Source: Eoetvoesiella caeni (lineage in GTDB: Bacteria; Pseudomonadota; Gammaproteobacteria; Burkholderiales; Burkholderiaceae_B). From it: a stretch of 64,000 nucleotides of DNA. The position numbers were made by a program, and so were the translations under genes. Location of the stretch: positions 124,001 to 188,000 of the forward strand of contig NZ_QNRQ01000006.1 of NCBI RefSeq assembly GCF_003315175.1, given 5' to 3'. Under the pieces are notes generated by a model, which worked only from the letters and a program-made list of their open reading frames with translations, had not been told where the DNA came from and ran no database searches. Each line of letters opens with the position of its first letter. The stretch's first letter is position 1. Positions 1 to 9,350 of this stretch are shown one piece after another.

Positions 1-65
1 GCGCGCCGACGACATCAAGTATTGCGATACTTTGCCCTTTTTACGCTTGAATGAAGAGATCCGCC

Positions 66-3000
66 ATGACGTCTAAGCAGCCTGACGATATTGCCGTTCG
101 TCTTGCGGCGCTGGACCCGCGTAAATCGTTTTTGATTCAGGCGCCGGCGGGGTCGGGAAAAACCGAGCTGCTGACCGACCGCATCCTGGCGCTGCTGGCC
201 ACGGTGAACCGCCCTGAAGAAATTGTTGCCATCACGTTTACGCGCAAGGCCGCTTCGGAAATGCATGCGCGGGTCCTTAGCAAGCTCAAGGCCGGCACCT
301 TGGCGCCGCCGCAAGAAGAACACAAGAAAAACAGCTGGCTGCTGGCGCAGCAGGCCATGCGGCGCAACGACGAACTGGGCTGGAATCTGCTGGAGTATCC
401 GGCTCGTTTGAGCATACGCACCATCGACGCATTTTGCTCGTACCTGGTGCGCGGCATGCCCTGGCTGAGCGGCCTGGGCGGCATGCCGGCCGTGGCGGAC
501 AACGCACAAGAGCACTATCTGGCGGCGGCCCGCGCGACGCTGGCCATGATCGATGATGTTGAAGCGGTTGCCTCCCTGGTGTCGCACATGGATGTCGACA
601 CTCGCGCCGCCGAAGACTTGCTGGCCGACATGTTGGCCAGCCGGGACCAATGGCTGCCGTTGCTGGCCGACAGCGGCGATGTGGAGCAGTTGCAGAACAA
701 TCTTGAACAGGCCATCGAAGAGGACCTGGCCACCGTGGCGCGGGCCATGCCCTTGGGATGGGCGCAAAGCCTGGCGCCGTCGGTGACGCTTGCGGCAGCC
801 GCCTTGCAGCAAAGCGGCGAGGCATTCGATCTTAGCGCCTTGCGCGATTGGTCGGGCGACCCTTTGGGAACCAGTTGCTTCGACGTCGAGCAATGGCAGG
901 CTTTGGCCAACGTGCTGCTGACCGCCACAGGAAGTTTGCGCCGCACGGTAACGAAAAAGCAGGGCTTCGATGCCAAGACCGCTCATAAAGAGCAGTTCGT
1001 CGAATGGCTCAAGGGCTGTGAAGCTTGCGAACCATGGATCGCGGGGCTGGCGGGCGTGCGCAATATGCCGGTGGACGGATATTTGCCGGATCAGGAGGCA
1101 ACGCTGCGTGCGCTGGTGCAAGTGTTATGGCTGGCCTCGGCCCAGCTTAGCTTGCGTTTCGCCGAAGCCGGCGAGGTCGATTTCGTCGAAATTGCCCAGC
1201 GCGCCGTCCTGGCCCTGGGACGGGCCGACGACCCCACCGATCTATTGCTAAGCCTGGATGCATCCATTCGCCACTTGCTGGTGGACGAGTTCCAGGACAC
1301 CAGCCAATCACAGATAGACTTGCTGCGGCGGCTGACCTCGGGCTGGCAGGCGGACGACGGCCGCACTCTGTTTCTGGTGGGCGACCCCATGCAATCCATT
1401 TACCGTTTTCGCAAGGCGGAAGTGGGCTGGTTTCTCAAGGTTCAAAAAGAAGGCTTGGGCGAAGTCAAACTGCAGCCGCTTGCCCTGACCAACAACTTCC
1501 GCTCGCAGGCCGGCGTGGTCGATTGGGTCAATACGGTTTTTGCGCCCTTGTTTCCCCAATACGAAAACCCCGCCATGGGAGCGATCCCATATACACGCTC
1601 GGTGGCTTTCAACGAGGCGCTTGAAATCCCTGGGGTCTTGCTGCATCCGGTATGGTCGACGGCGGGACGCGGCGAAGACGAAGATGGCGAGGCGGCCGCC
1701 GGCGAAGAGCTGGTCGTGGGCCTCGTCAGAGAGGCGCTGGAGCGCAACCCGCAAAGCGAGCATCCTGTCGCCATCCTGGTGCGCGCGCGCTCGCATTTAC
1801 AGGAAATCGTCTTGCGTTTGGCTCGCGAAAACATCCCGTGCCGGGCCGTGGAGCTGGTTTCGCTGAAGTCGCGCCAGGTGGTGGGCGACCTGGTGCAGTT
1901 GGCGCGAGCCTTGTCGCATCCGGCCGACCGGCTGGCCTGGTTGTCTGTCTTGCGCTCGCCTTTGTGCGGATTGCGGCTGGAAAGCCTGCATGCCCTGTTT
2001 GGCGCCGACCACAGCCAGGCCGTGCCGGCCGTGCTGTCGGCCTGGCTGGCCGCGGGCCAGGACGAGGCGGGCCTGGACCAACATGAGGCCGGGCGCTTGA
2101 GGCGCGCAGCAACCGTGCTGCTGGATAGGCGCAACGCCGCGGGCACCATTCCGTTTGCCGCCTGGCTGCAGCAATGCTGGGAAAGACTGGGCGGTGCCGC
2201 GGTCTATGCCAGTCCGGAAGATGCGGCCGACGCTGAAAGCCTGTTTCGCCTGATCGAGAAGCTGGCTCCGTACGGCGGCCTGAATCCGGTCGAGTTCGAT
2301 GCCCAGATAGACCGCCTGTTTGCAGCGCCCAAAAGCACGGGGCGCGCGGTCGAAGTCATGACCATACACAAATCCAAGGGCTTGCAGTTCGACACTGTTA
2401 TTTTGATGGGCTTGCATCGCCGGGGGCGTGGCGATACCGCGCCGCTGGTCCGTATCGAACAAAGCGAGGGCCGCCTGCTGCTGGGCCCCATCAAGCCTCG
2501 CACCGCTGACGAGGCCGATCCGGTTTCCGCCTATCTGGCCGCGCGGGAAAAATTGCGGGCCGGCTTTGAAACCGATCGCCTGCTATATGTTGCGGTTACC
2601 CGGGCGCGCGAACAGCTTCATCTGGTCGGCGAGGTGGCCGTGGACGAGCAGGGCGCGGTCAAGGCGCCGCCTTCTTCCAGCCTGCTGGGGCGGCTTTGGG
2701 AGCATATCCGCCAGCCCGAGCCGCCGGGATCGGGTCCGCAGGTGGCGGCCAAACCGGGCGAGAACGGGCCGTTGCGCCGGCCGGCATATCTGGTGCGCAT
2801 GAAAACCGCCAGCACGCCTCCAGAGCCCGCCATGCCTGCAAGCTCCGCCGGCCGTTCCGGTGCCTGGCAATGGCCGGCGGCTTCGGACTTCGAGGCGCTG
2901 GCCGGCACGGTGGCGCACGCCTGGCTGGAACGGCTGGGACGTGACGGCATCGACGCCTGGCCGGTTGAACGAGTCAATGCAAGTTTGCCGGTGATCGGCA

Positions 3001-3389
3001 AGCAGTTGAGCCGGGCGGGGCTAAGCGGCGCGGCTCTGGACAATGCCACCCGGGCCGTGCATGAAACTCTGGCGGCGACCTTGTCCAGTGAACGGGGTCG
3101 GTGGCTGCTGCGCGCGGCCCGGGCCTATCGCGAATGGTCGCTGCTGGACGTCAGCGGCCGGGTGTCGGTAATCGATCTGGCTATTTCGGAAGAGGCCGGC
3201 TGGCTGGTGGTCGACTACAAGACCGGCGTGCCTCGTGCCGGCGAAGCCATGGCTGCATTCGAGATCCGCATGCGCGAACGCTATCTGGAGCAGATAGAAC
3301 GGTATTGCGCCTACGTCGGCGCGCTGGACGGGCGTCCGGCCCGTGGGGCGCTTTATTTTCCGCGCGCTGACATCTGGATAGATTGTTAA
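66..3389 (+). CDS. AddA-like UvrD-family helicase with C-terminal nuclease
   Basis: This is an ATP-dependent DNA helicase-exonuclease of the AddA/RecB superfamily, of the kind that processes double-strand breaks with an AddB-like partner. The 1107-residue product has Walker A APAGSGKT near residues 26-33, Walker B VDEFQDT near 406, GDPMQSIYRFR, the late helicase motif TIHKSKGLQF near 764 and LYVAVTRAREQ. The C-terminus carries a PD-(D/E)XK nuclease core (VDYKTG near 1049). ATG 66 is preferred because AAGAG lies six bases upstream; ATG 51 in the same frame has no ribosome site. An AddB-like gene would be expected just upstream, outside the window. Family is secure; exact subunit name is inference. 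Confidence 0.88.
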   Translation: MTSKQPDDIAVRLAALDPRKSFLIQAPAGSGKTELLTDRILALLATVNRPEEIVAITFTRKAASEMHARVLSKLKAGTLAPPQEEHKKNSWLLAQQAMRRNDELGWNLLEYPARLSIRTIDAFCSYLVRGMPWLSGLGGMPAVADNAQEHYLAAARATLAMIDDVEAVASLVSHMDVDTRAAEDLLADMLASRDQWLPLLADSGDVEQLQNNLEQAIEEDLATVARAMPLGWAQSLAPSVTLAAAALQQSGEAFDLSALRDWSGDPLGTSCFDVEQWQALANVLLTATGSLRRTVTKKQGFDAKTAHKEQFVEWLKGCEACEPWIAGLAGVRNMPVDGYLPDQEATLRALVQVLWLASAQLSLRFAEAGEVDFVEIAQRAVLALGRADDPTDLLLSLDASIRHLLVDEFQDTSQSQIDLLRRLTSGWQADDGRTLFLVGDPMQSIYRFRKAEVGWFLKVQKEGLGEVKLQPLALTNNFRSQAGVVDWVNTVFAPLFPQYENPAMGAIPYTRSVAFNEALEIPGVLLHPVWSTAGRGEDEDGEAAAGEELVVGLVREALERNPQSEHPVAILVRARSHLQEIVLRLARENIPCRAVELVSLKSRQVVGDLVQLARALSHPADRLAWLSVLRSPLCGLRLESLHALFGADHSQAVPAVLSAWLAAGQDEAGLDQHEAGRLRRAATVLLDRRNAAGTIPFAAWLQQCWERLGGAAVYASPEDAADAESLFRLIEKLAPYGGLNPVEFDAQIDRLFAAPKSTGRAVEVMTIHKSKGLQFDTVILMGLHRRGRGDTAPLVRIEQSEGRLLLGPIKPRTADEADPVSAYLAAREKLRAGFETDRLLYVAVTRAREQLHLVGEVAVDEQGAVKAPPSSSLLGRLWEHIRQPEPPGSGPQVAAKPGENGPLRRPAYLVRMKTASTPPEPAMPASSAGRSGAWQWPAASDFEALAGTVAHAWLERLGRDGIDAWPVERVNASLPVIGKQLSRAGLSGAALDNATRAVHETLAATLSSERGRWLLRAARAYREWSLLDVSGRVSVIDLAISEEAGWLVVDYKTGVPRAGEAMAAFEIRMRERYLEQIERYCAYVGALDGRPARGALYFPRADIWIDC

Positions 3390-3470
3390 AAACGGCGGGT
3401 ATCGTCCTGTTGCGCAATATAGTCGCGCAGGGCGGGGCAAGAAGGGCCAAGTCCTGTTAAACTTCAATTT

Positions 3471-3565
3471 GGCGGGCCCCTTCGCATGGTTCGGCGGTGA
3501 AACTGGTCAGGTCGGGAACGAAGCAGCCATAGTCGTTCAGAGCCAGTGCCGAAGTCAGGCTCGCC
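3471..3565 (+). ncRNA. ffs: 4.5S RNA (bacterial SRP RNA)
   Basis: Small signal-recognition-particle RNA that binds Ffh and targets membrane proteins. The conserved apical domain is visible (GGTCAGGTCGGG, AACGAAGCAGCC at 3506-3529). The outer helix forms between GGCGGGCC (3471-3478) and GGCTCGCC (3558-3565), including one G-U pair. The roughly 95-base length fits the short bacterial form. It lies just upstream of dnaX, the usual place in Bordetella relatives. A T-rich tract (TCCTCTTTCTT) follows. The ends are set by the terminal pairing, so they are good to within a few bases. Confidence 0.9.
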
Positions 3566-3664
3566 TCCTCTTTCTTGCGCTTTGCCTTTGTCCCCCCAAG
3601 CCGCATCGAATCCGGTAAACTTTTTGTTTATCCAACGACAGCCTTTTGGCATGAGCTCCCACGC

Positions 3665-5902
3665 ATGACTTATTTGGTATTGGCGCGAAAATGGCGGCCC
3701 CGCTCATTCGACACCCTGATCGGGCAAGATCATGTGGTTCGCGCTCTCACGCATGCCTTGTCCACCCAGCGCCTGCACCATGCATGGCTGTTTACCGGGA
3801 CACGCGGCGTGGGCAAAACCACTTTGTCGCGCATCTTGGCCAAATCGCTTAATTGCGAACAGGGCATTACCCCCACGCCTTGCGGCGTCTGCCGGGCCTG
3901 CACCGAGATCGATTCGGGCCGGTTTGTCGACTACCTGGAGCTTGACGCGGCCTCCAATCGCGGCGTCGACGAGATGACGCAATTGCTTGAGCAGGCTGTG
4001 TACGCGCCCAGTTCGGGCCGCTTCAAGGTCTACATGATCGACGAAGTGCACATGCTTACCGGGCATGCGTTCAACGCCATGCTCAAAACACTGGAAGAGC
4101 CTCCGCCCCACGTCAAATTCATTCTTGCCACGACCGACCCGCAAAAAATTCCGGTCACGGTCTTGTCGCGCTGCCTGCAGTTCAACCTGAAGCAAATGGC
4201 GGCCGATGCCATCGTCGGCCATTTGCAGGAAGTGCTGGGCGCCGAAAGCATCGGATACGAAACCCCCGCCTTGCGGCTTATCGCCCAGGCGGCGTCGGGT
4301 TCCATGCGCGACGCGCTCTCGCTGACCGATCAGGCTATTGCCTATAGCGCCGGAGAACTCACCACCGATTCCATCCAGGGAATGCTGGGCACCATAGACC
4401 AGCGCTACTTGCTGCGGCTGTTGCAGGCCTTGTCCGAAGGCAGCGCCAGCGAAGTCCTGCTGGTAGCCGACGAACTGGCTACCCGGGGGCTGTCGTATTC
4501 AGGCGCCTTGGCCGACCTGGCCGTGCTGCTGTCGCGCGTTGCCATCGAGCAGCGCATTCCGGGCGCGGTGCCGGCGGACGACCCCCTGGCCGAAGATATC
4601 GCCCGCCTGGGTGCCGGACTGGCGCCCGATCTGGTCCAGCTGTTTTATTCGGTTGCGGTGCATAGCCGCAACGAATTGTCCCTGGCGCCCGATGAATACG
4701 CCGGTTTCGTCATGGCCTGCCTGCGCATGCTGGCCCTGGCGCCAGCCGCGCCGCCGCCTGAACCGGGTAGCGGGGCCGCAGCGCCGCAGGACACATCCCA
4801 GCAAAGCGCTCCTCGGCAAAACGCGGCGTTGGCAAGCGCGCCACGGCCCGAGCCGGTGGCCGACGGCCAAGCGGCCGCAACTGAGCCGCAGCTTGCTTCC
4901 GTCTCGGGGGCACAGCCAGCTGACTCCGCTCAGCAGCCGGCTTCGGCCGCCAGCGCGCCGCTTGCAGGCGGCGCTCGCACAAGCCAGATGGCTGTTGCAC
5001 CGAAGCCGCCTGTGGCCCCGCAGCGCAGTTCCATTGCACAGCCATCAAACGCCAGACCGGTTCCCGAAGCGTCTACGCCGCCGCCTGCAGCCTCGGCCCC
5101 AAATTCCCAGGCCAGGCCTGTTCCGAAGGCCGCCGCGTCCGACGAGAGCACGCCGCACGAGAAGGCGAACCAGCCGGTTGATCGGCACAGCAGCCAGCAG
5201 GCGGCGCCCGCCCGGGCCATGCCCCCGGTTGCACAAAACAACGATGTCCCTGCCTGGGAAGACATTCCCGTCGACGAAAGCGCGGGGCAGTTCGAGCCCT
5301 ACAACGGGCCGCCCCTGGACGAAGCCTACGACGGGCCACCGCTGAACGAATCTTATGATGTGCCGCCGATCGAGTCTTACGAGCGCCCATCGGCGGTGGA
5401 ATCGGGCGACGACGAATCTTTCGAATCCATGGCGACGGTGCCCGACGATGTCGCGGTGCCGGCATTTACTCCCGCCCGCAAGAAATTCAAATCGCCTCGC
5501 TTGCGCGACATGACTTCAGCGGCGTGGCCGACTCTGGCGGCGCAACTGCCTTTGACCGGACTGGCCGCCGAGCTGGCGCGGCAAAGCGAATGGCTGGACG
5601 TGCGCGATGACGAAATCAGCTTGCGCGTGGCGGTCAAGACCTTGGCCGAAAGTCCGGGCCAGGCCCGGTTGTGTACACTCTTGTCCGAACATTTCGGCGC
5701 AGTCGTGCGCCTGAATGTTGAGTACGGCGCGACGGGCGACGAAACAGCGCATGCCGTTGCGCAGGCCGAAAGGGCGCGGCGCCAACAAGAGGCCGAACAG
5801 GCGGTGCTGGTCGATCCTTTCGTGCAAACCTTGATCAACGACTTCGGCGCCATGGTCGTGCCCGGTTCGGTGCGGGCGGCTCCTATCGATAAAGCGGCTT
5901 AG
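3665..5902 (+). CDS. dnaX: DNA polymerase III subunit tau (gamma/tau)
   Basis: This is the AAA+ clamp-loader subunit of DNA polymerase III. The start [12 protein letters not shown] is the family's conserved N-terminus; an in-frame ATG 30 codons upstream (3575) encodes an atypical extension. The 745-residue protein has Walker A GTRGVGKT (45-52), zinc cysteines 64, 73, 76 and 79, a DEVH box (126-129) and the sensor SRC (168-170). Residues of about 380-620 are an Ala/Pro/Gln-rich linker ending in repeated acidic segments ([17 protein letters not shown]). A folded C-terminal tau domain follows. I see no A-AAA-AAG slippery site for a shorter gamma form. It heads a dnaX-ybaB-recR run. Confidence 0.96.
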   Translation: MTYLVLARKWRPRSFDTLIGQDHVVRALTHALSTQRLHHAWLFTGTRGVGKTTLSRILAKSLNCEQGITPTPCGVCRACTEIDSGRFVDYLELDAASNRGVDEMTQLLEQAVYAPSSGRFKVYMIDEVHMLTGHAFNAMLKTLEEPPPHVKFILATTDPQKIPVTVLSRCLQFNLKQMAADAIVGHLQEVLGAESIGYETPALRLIAQAASGSMRDALSLTDQAIAYSAGELTTDSIQGMLGTIDQRYLLRLLQALSEGSASEVLLVADELATRGLSYSGALADLAVLLSRVAIEQRIPGAVPADDPLAEDIARLGAGLAPDLVQLFYSVAVHSRNELSLAPDEYAGFVMACLRMLALAPAAPPPEPGSGAAAPQDTSQQSAPRQNAALASAPRPEPVADGQAAATEPQLASVSGAQPADSAQQPASAASAPLAGGARTSQMAVAPKPPVAPQRSSIAQPSNARPVPEASTPPPAASAPNSQARPVPKAAASDESTPHEKANQPVDRHSSQQAAPARAMPPVAQNNDVPAWEDIPVDESAGQFEPYNGPPLDEAYDGPPLNESYDVPPIESYERPSAVESGDDESFESMATVPDDVAVPAFTPARKKFKSPRLRDMTSAAWPTLAAQLPLTGLAAELARQSEWLDVRDDEISLRVAVKTLAESPGQARLCTLLSEHFGAVVRLNVEYGATGDETAHAVAQAERARRQQEAEQAVLVDPFVQTLINDFGAMVVPGSVRAAPIDKAA

Positions 5903-5932
5903 CGCCTCCATTTTTATTTTGGGAAACTTATT

Positions 5933-6259
5933 ATGATGAAAGGCCAGATTGCGGGCTTGATGCGGCAAGCGCAGCAAATGCAGGAAAACATGAAAAAAGC
6001 GCAGGATGCGCTGGCGGAAATCGTTGTCGAAGGCGGTTCGGGCGGAGGCCTGGTCAAGGTTTCCATGACCTGCCGCCACGATGTCAAGCGCGTTACCATC
6101 GACCCAAGCCTGTTGGCCGACGACAAAGACATGCTGGAAGACCTGGTCGCTGCGGCGTTCAACGATGCCTTGCGCAAGGCCGAGGCCACTTCCCAGGAAA
6201 AAATGGCCTCCGTGACAGCGGGCATGCCCTTGCCCCCGGGAATGAAGCTGCCGTTCTGA
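5933..6259 (+). CDS. ybaB: YbaB/EbfC nucleoid-associated protein
   Basis: A 108-residue small DNA-binding protein of the YbaB/EbfC family, which forms dimers and binds the nucleoid. The N-terminus [17 protein letters not shown] is the typical amphipathic start, followed by the Gly-rich [14 protein letters not shown] turn and a C-terminal helix rich in [11 protein letters not shown]. It sits between dnaX and recR, an order conserved in many proteobacteria, and its stop codon shares one base with the recR start (TGATG), suggesting coupled translation. Confidence 0.95.
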   Translation: MMKGQIAGLMRQAQQMQENMKKAQDALAEIVVEGGSGGGLVKVSMTCRHDVKRVTIDPSLLADDKDMLEDLVAAAFNDALRKAEATSQEKMASVTAGMPLPPGMKLPF

Positions 6260-6867
6260 TGGAAGCGCCTCTGCCCGAACCCGAGCCGCTCAAGGTGCTG
6301 ATCGACGCATTGCGCCGGCTGCCGGGTGTGGGCGTGCGTTCGGCGCGGCGCATGGCCTACCACATGCTGCAGCACGACCTGGCCGGGGCGGACCGCCTGT
6401 CCCGCGCCTTGGCCGATGCTGTCCATAACCTGGGCCATTGCAGCCGCTGCAACAGCTTTACCGAAGGCGACCTGTGCGCCACCTGTGCCAACCCCAAGCG
6501 CGACGAGTCCATACTGTGCGTGGTCGAGACGCCGGCCGATCAAAATATGATCGAATCCAGCCATGGCTACAAGGGCCTGTATTACGTGCTGATGGGCCAT
6601 CTGGCGCCGCTGGAAGGGGTGGGGCCGGCCGAGCTGCAGTTCGACCGCCTGCTCAAGCGCGCGGGCGACGGCGTGGTGCAGGAAGTCATATTGGCCACCA
6701 ATTTCACCGCCGAAGGTGAAACCACGGCGCATTACCTGGCCGAGCTGCTGCGCGCGCGCGGCCTGTCGGTGTCGCGGCTGGCGCGGGGCGTGCCGGCCGG
6801 CAGCGAACTCGAGTACGTCGATGCGGGCACCATTGCCTGGGCCCTGATGGAAAGACGCTCGACCTGA
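6259..6867 (+). CDS. recR: Recombination mediator RecR
   Basis: RecR acts with RecO (and RecF) to load RecA on gapped DNA. The 202-residue protein has the N-terminal helix-hairpin-helix ([18 protein letters not shown]), a four-cysteine zinc site (Cys61, 64, 73, 76) and a Toprim domain starting [15 protein letters not shown]. Length is normal for the family. It is the third gene of the dnaX-ybaB-recR run. A short hairpin lies just after its stop but has no T-tract, so I do not call a terminator. Confidence 0.96.
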   Translation: MEAPLPEPEPLKVLIDALRRLPGVGVRSARRMAYHMLQHDLAGADRLSRALADAVHNLGHCSRCNSFTEGDLCATCANPKRDESILCVVETPADQNMIESSHGYKGLYYVLMGHLAPLEGVGPAELQFDRLLKRAGDGVVQEVILATNFTAEGETTAHYLAELLRARGLSVSRLARGVPAGSELEYVDAGTIAWALMERRST

Positions 6868-6982
6868 CCATGGGGCAAGGCGTGGGTCTTGCCCGTCAGG
6901 GCCAGGCCAAACGACGGCGATTATCGCGGTATTGTCCGCCAAGCGCGCCGGCCGGCGGCGCCTACGGACAGCGCCATGGCAT

Positions 6983-7939
6983 TTATCCCCGTGCTTGCTC
7001 CACCAATTTATCCAGCTTGATAGCATCGGCAATGAAAACACGTATTCCTTCAGCCAGCTTTTCGGTGGCCATGGCGTCTTCGTTCAGTTCATACCGAAAT
7101 GCCAGCTCATTGCTTTCAAGTTGCGGCGGTGGGCTGTTCATTGCGTCTTGCGCATCCAATTGGCGCTCCAGCGGTTCGCGGGTGGCAGCCAGTTACGCCA
7201 GCAGTTCGGGGCTGATCGTAAGCAGATCGCAACCGGCCAATGCCTGAATCTGCCCCAGATTGCGAAAACTTGCGCCCATGACTTCGGTGGCAATGCCGTG
7301 GGCCTTGTAATAATCGTAAATGCGCTTTACCGATTGCACGCCAGGATCGTTCACACCGGCGTTGGCGGCTTCATCCCATTGGCCGCCGGCGGCTTTCTTG
7401 TGCCAGTCGTAAATGCGCCCGACAAAGGGCGAGATAAGTTGCACCCGCGCCTGGGCGCATGCCAGGGCCTGGGGCAGTGAGAACAGCAGGGTCAGGTTGC
7501 AGGCGATGCCCTCGGCCTGTAGTGCCTTGGCGGCCTGTATGCCTTCCCAGGTGGAGGCGATTTTTATCAGTATGCGTTCGCGCGCTATGCCTGCTGCCCG
7601 GTATAGGCCCATGATCTGATGCGCCCGGGCAATGGTGGCTTGTGTGTCGAACGATAGCCGCGCGTCGACTTCAGTCGAAACCCGTCCCGGTACGATGGCC
7701 AGGATTTCCTTGCCGAAGGCGATCAACAGGCGGTCGACGATTTCGCCCAATGGCGCGCCCGCATGGTCGGCCAGGACCCGGTCCAGCAAATGGCGGTATG
7801 CGTCTTTTTGCACGGCCTTCAGAATCAGCGAGGGGTTGGTCGTGGCGTCGGTGGGCCGGTGCTCGCGCATGGTTTCGAAGTCGCCGGTGTCGGCGACGAC
7901 CGTAGTGTATTGGCGTAGCGAATCGAGTTGGTTTTGCAT
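6983..7939 (-). pseudogene. tal: Transaldolase gene interrupted by an in-frame stop
   Basis: Transaldolase of the non-oxidative pentose phosphate pathway. The 248 residues before the stop include Asp17, the DATTNPSL motif and Schiff-base Lys126 (ILIKIAST), as in TalB. At 7193-7195 the frame meets TAA directly after SPELLA. Past that stop the same frame stays open and reads recognisable transaldolase C-terminus ([13 protein letters not shown], then [13 protein letters not shown]) to a natural TAA at 6983. The total of 318 codons is the normal TalB length, so one CAA/CAG-to-TAA change explains the break. Either the gene is newly broken, making a protein 70 residues short, or the base is a sequencing error. 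Confidence 0.85.
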
Positions 7940-8141
7940 GGCGTCGTAACAGTCGTTGCGCTATATTGGTCAAGCGCGTGGTTGCGGCACAGTTTATGCA
8001 TAGGCAAGGTCTGCGCAAAGAGCCCTAATAGTAAATGATTGCAGCCAGCCTGCAACAACGGCCGGCGCCGCGGTTTTCTGTGCCGATATCCTTGGCGGGC
8101 CTTGGCTGGCGCGGCTGTCCAGAGAAAAGGCGGTCTCAAGG

Positions 8142-8147
8142 TATAAT
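8142..8147 (+). promoter_or_regulatory. Probable -10 element of the carAB promoter
   Basis: A perfect TATAAT lies 40 bases upstream of the carA start in the 247-base gap between the divergent tal and carA genes. I see no good -35 match at 16-18 bases, so the promoter call rests on the -10 alone. Confidence 0.45.
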
Positions 8148-8186
8148 CGGAGGGTTTGATTACTGACTTTATAACCGGGGTTTACT

Positions 8187-9341
8187 GTGCTGCCGTCACT
8201 TTTTCCTGAGGAGTCCAACTCGTCTCCTTCTGCAATTCTAGCCTTGGCAGACGGTACTATTTTCAAGGGTGTCTCTATCGGCGCCGATGGATATACCGTC
8301 GCCGAGGTCGTGTTCAACACTTCCATGACTGGCTATCAGGAAATCCTGACAGATCCCAGTTATAACGGCCAGATCGTTACGCTTACCTATCCGCATATCG
8401 GCAATACGGGTGTCAACGACGAAGACGTCGAATCCAGCCGCGTCCATGTCGCGGGGCTGGTGGTGCGCGATTGCTCTTTGCGGGTTTCCAGCTTTCGCGC
8501 CACGCAGTCGCTGCCCGACTATCTTAAATCGCAAGGCATCGTGGCCATTTCCGGCATCGATACGCGCAAGCTTACGCGCATCCTTCGCGACGGCGGCGCC
8601 CAGGGCGCCTGCATTCTGGTCGGCGACGATGCCCAGCGCGCGGTCGCGCTGGCCCAGGGCTTTCCCGGAATGTCGGGACAGGACCTGGCCAAGGTGGTTT
8701 CCATCAAGTCCACAGAAACCTGGACCGAAGGCAGCTGGACGCTGGGGCAGGGCTTTGCGCGCCCCGACTGCAACGGCAAGCATGTGGTTGCCTACGACTT
8801 CGGCGCCAAGACCAATATCCTGCGCCTGATCGCCGACCGCGGCTGCCGCGTTACCGTTGTGCCGGCGCAGACGCCGGTGGCTGAAGTGCTGGCGCTAAAG
8901 CCCGACGGCATTTTCCTCTCGAATGGCCCTGGCGACCCCGAGCCTTGCGACTACGCCATTGAAACGGCCCGCGTCGCCATGGAAAAGAAAATCCCGCTGT
9001 TCGGAATATGCCTTGGCCAGCAGCTTATGGCCCTGGCTTTGGGCGGCAAGACGGTCAAAATGAAGTCCGGCCATCACGGCGCCAATCATCCGGTTCAAGA
9101 CCTCGACACCGGACGGGTGTTCATTACCAGCCAGAACCATGGGTTTACGGTCGACGTGAACACCTTGCCGGCCAATGCCCGCGCAACCCACGTGTCGCTT
9201 TTCGACGGCACGCTCCAAGGGTTCGAACTGACCGACTGTCCGGCCTTCTGCTTTCAGGGCCACCCTGAAGCCAGCCCGGGCCCCCACGACATCATCGGCC
9301 TTTTCGATAAATTCATCAGCCTCATGGCCGGACAAAAATAA
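8187..9341 (+). CDS. carA: Carbamoyl-phosphate synthase small (glutaminase) subunit
   Basis: CarA hydrolyses glutamine and passes ammonia to CarB for carbamoyl phosphate synthesis (arginine and pyrimidine pathways). The 384-residue protein has the N-terminal CPSase small domain ([26 protein letters not shown]) and a class I glutamine amidotransferase domain with nucleophile Cys275 in FGICLGQQ and a C-terminal [15 protein letters not shown] holding the His/Glu pair. The start is GTG at 8187, as no ATG is suitably placed. GAGGAG at 8208 lies inside the gene and is not a usable ribosome site for any start. carB follows after nine bases. Confidence 0.95.
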   Translation: MLPSLFPEESNSSPSAILALADGTIFKGVSIGADGYTVAEVVFNTSMTGYQEILTDPSYNGQIVTLTYPHIGNTGVNDEDVESSRVHVAGLVVRDCSLRVSSFRATQSLPDYLKSQGIVAISGIDTRKLTRILRDGGAQGACILVGDDAQRAVALAQGFPGMSGQDLAKVVSIKSTETWTEGSWTLGQGFARPDCNGKHVVAYDFGAKTNILRLIADRGCRVTVVPAQTPVAEVLALKPDGIFLSNGPGDPEPCDYAIETARVAMEKKIPLFGICLGQQLMALALGGKTVKMKSGHHGANHPVQDLDTGRVFITSQNHGFTVDVNTLPANARATHVSLFDGTLQGFELTDCPAFCFQGHPEASPGPHDIIGLFDKFISLMAGQK

Positions 9342-9350
9342 TTCAGCACT

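Noticed and set aside
1-76. Tail of an upstream AddB-like gene in the frame ending TAA at 74-76
   Set aside because: The 24 residues visible do not show a recognisable AddB C-terminus, and other frames are equally possible.
5470-5500. Possible programmed frameshift in dnaX giving the gamma form
   Set aside because: The local AAGAAATTCAAA sequence is not an A-AAA-AAG slippery site and no nearby stop plus stem was evident.
5671-5678. GTGTACAC copy inside dnaX
   Set aside because: It lies in coding sequence and lacks the GCTTTA extension; about one chance octamer is expected in 64 kb.
6873-6894. GGGCAAG/CTTGCCC hairpin after recR as a terminator
   Set aside because: No T-tract follows on either strand.
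7193-7195. Programmed readthrough of the transaldolase stop
   Set aside because: TAA is the least leaky stop and no stem or known context follows; mutation or sequencing error is simpler.
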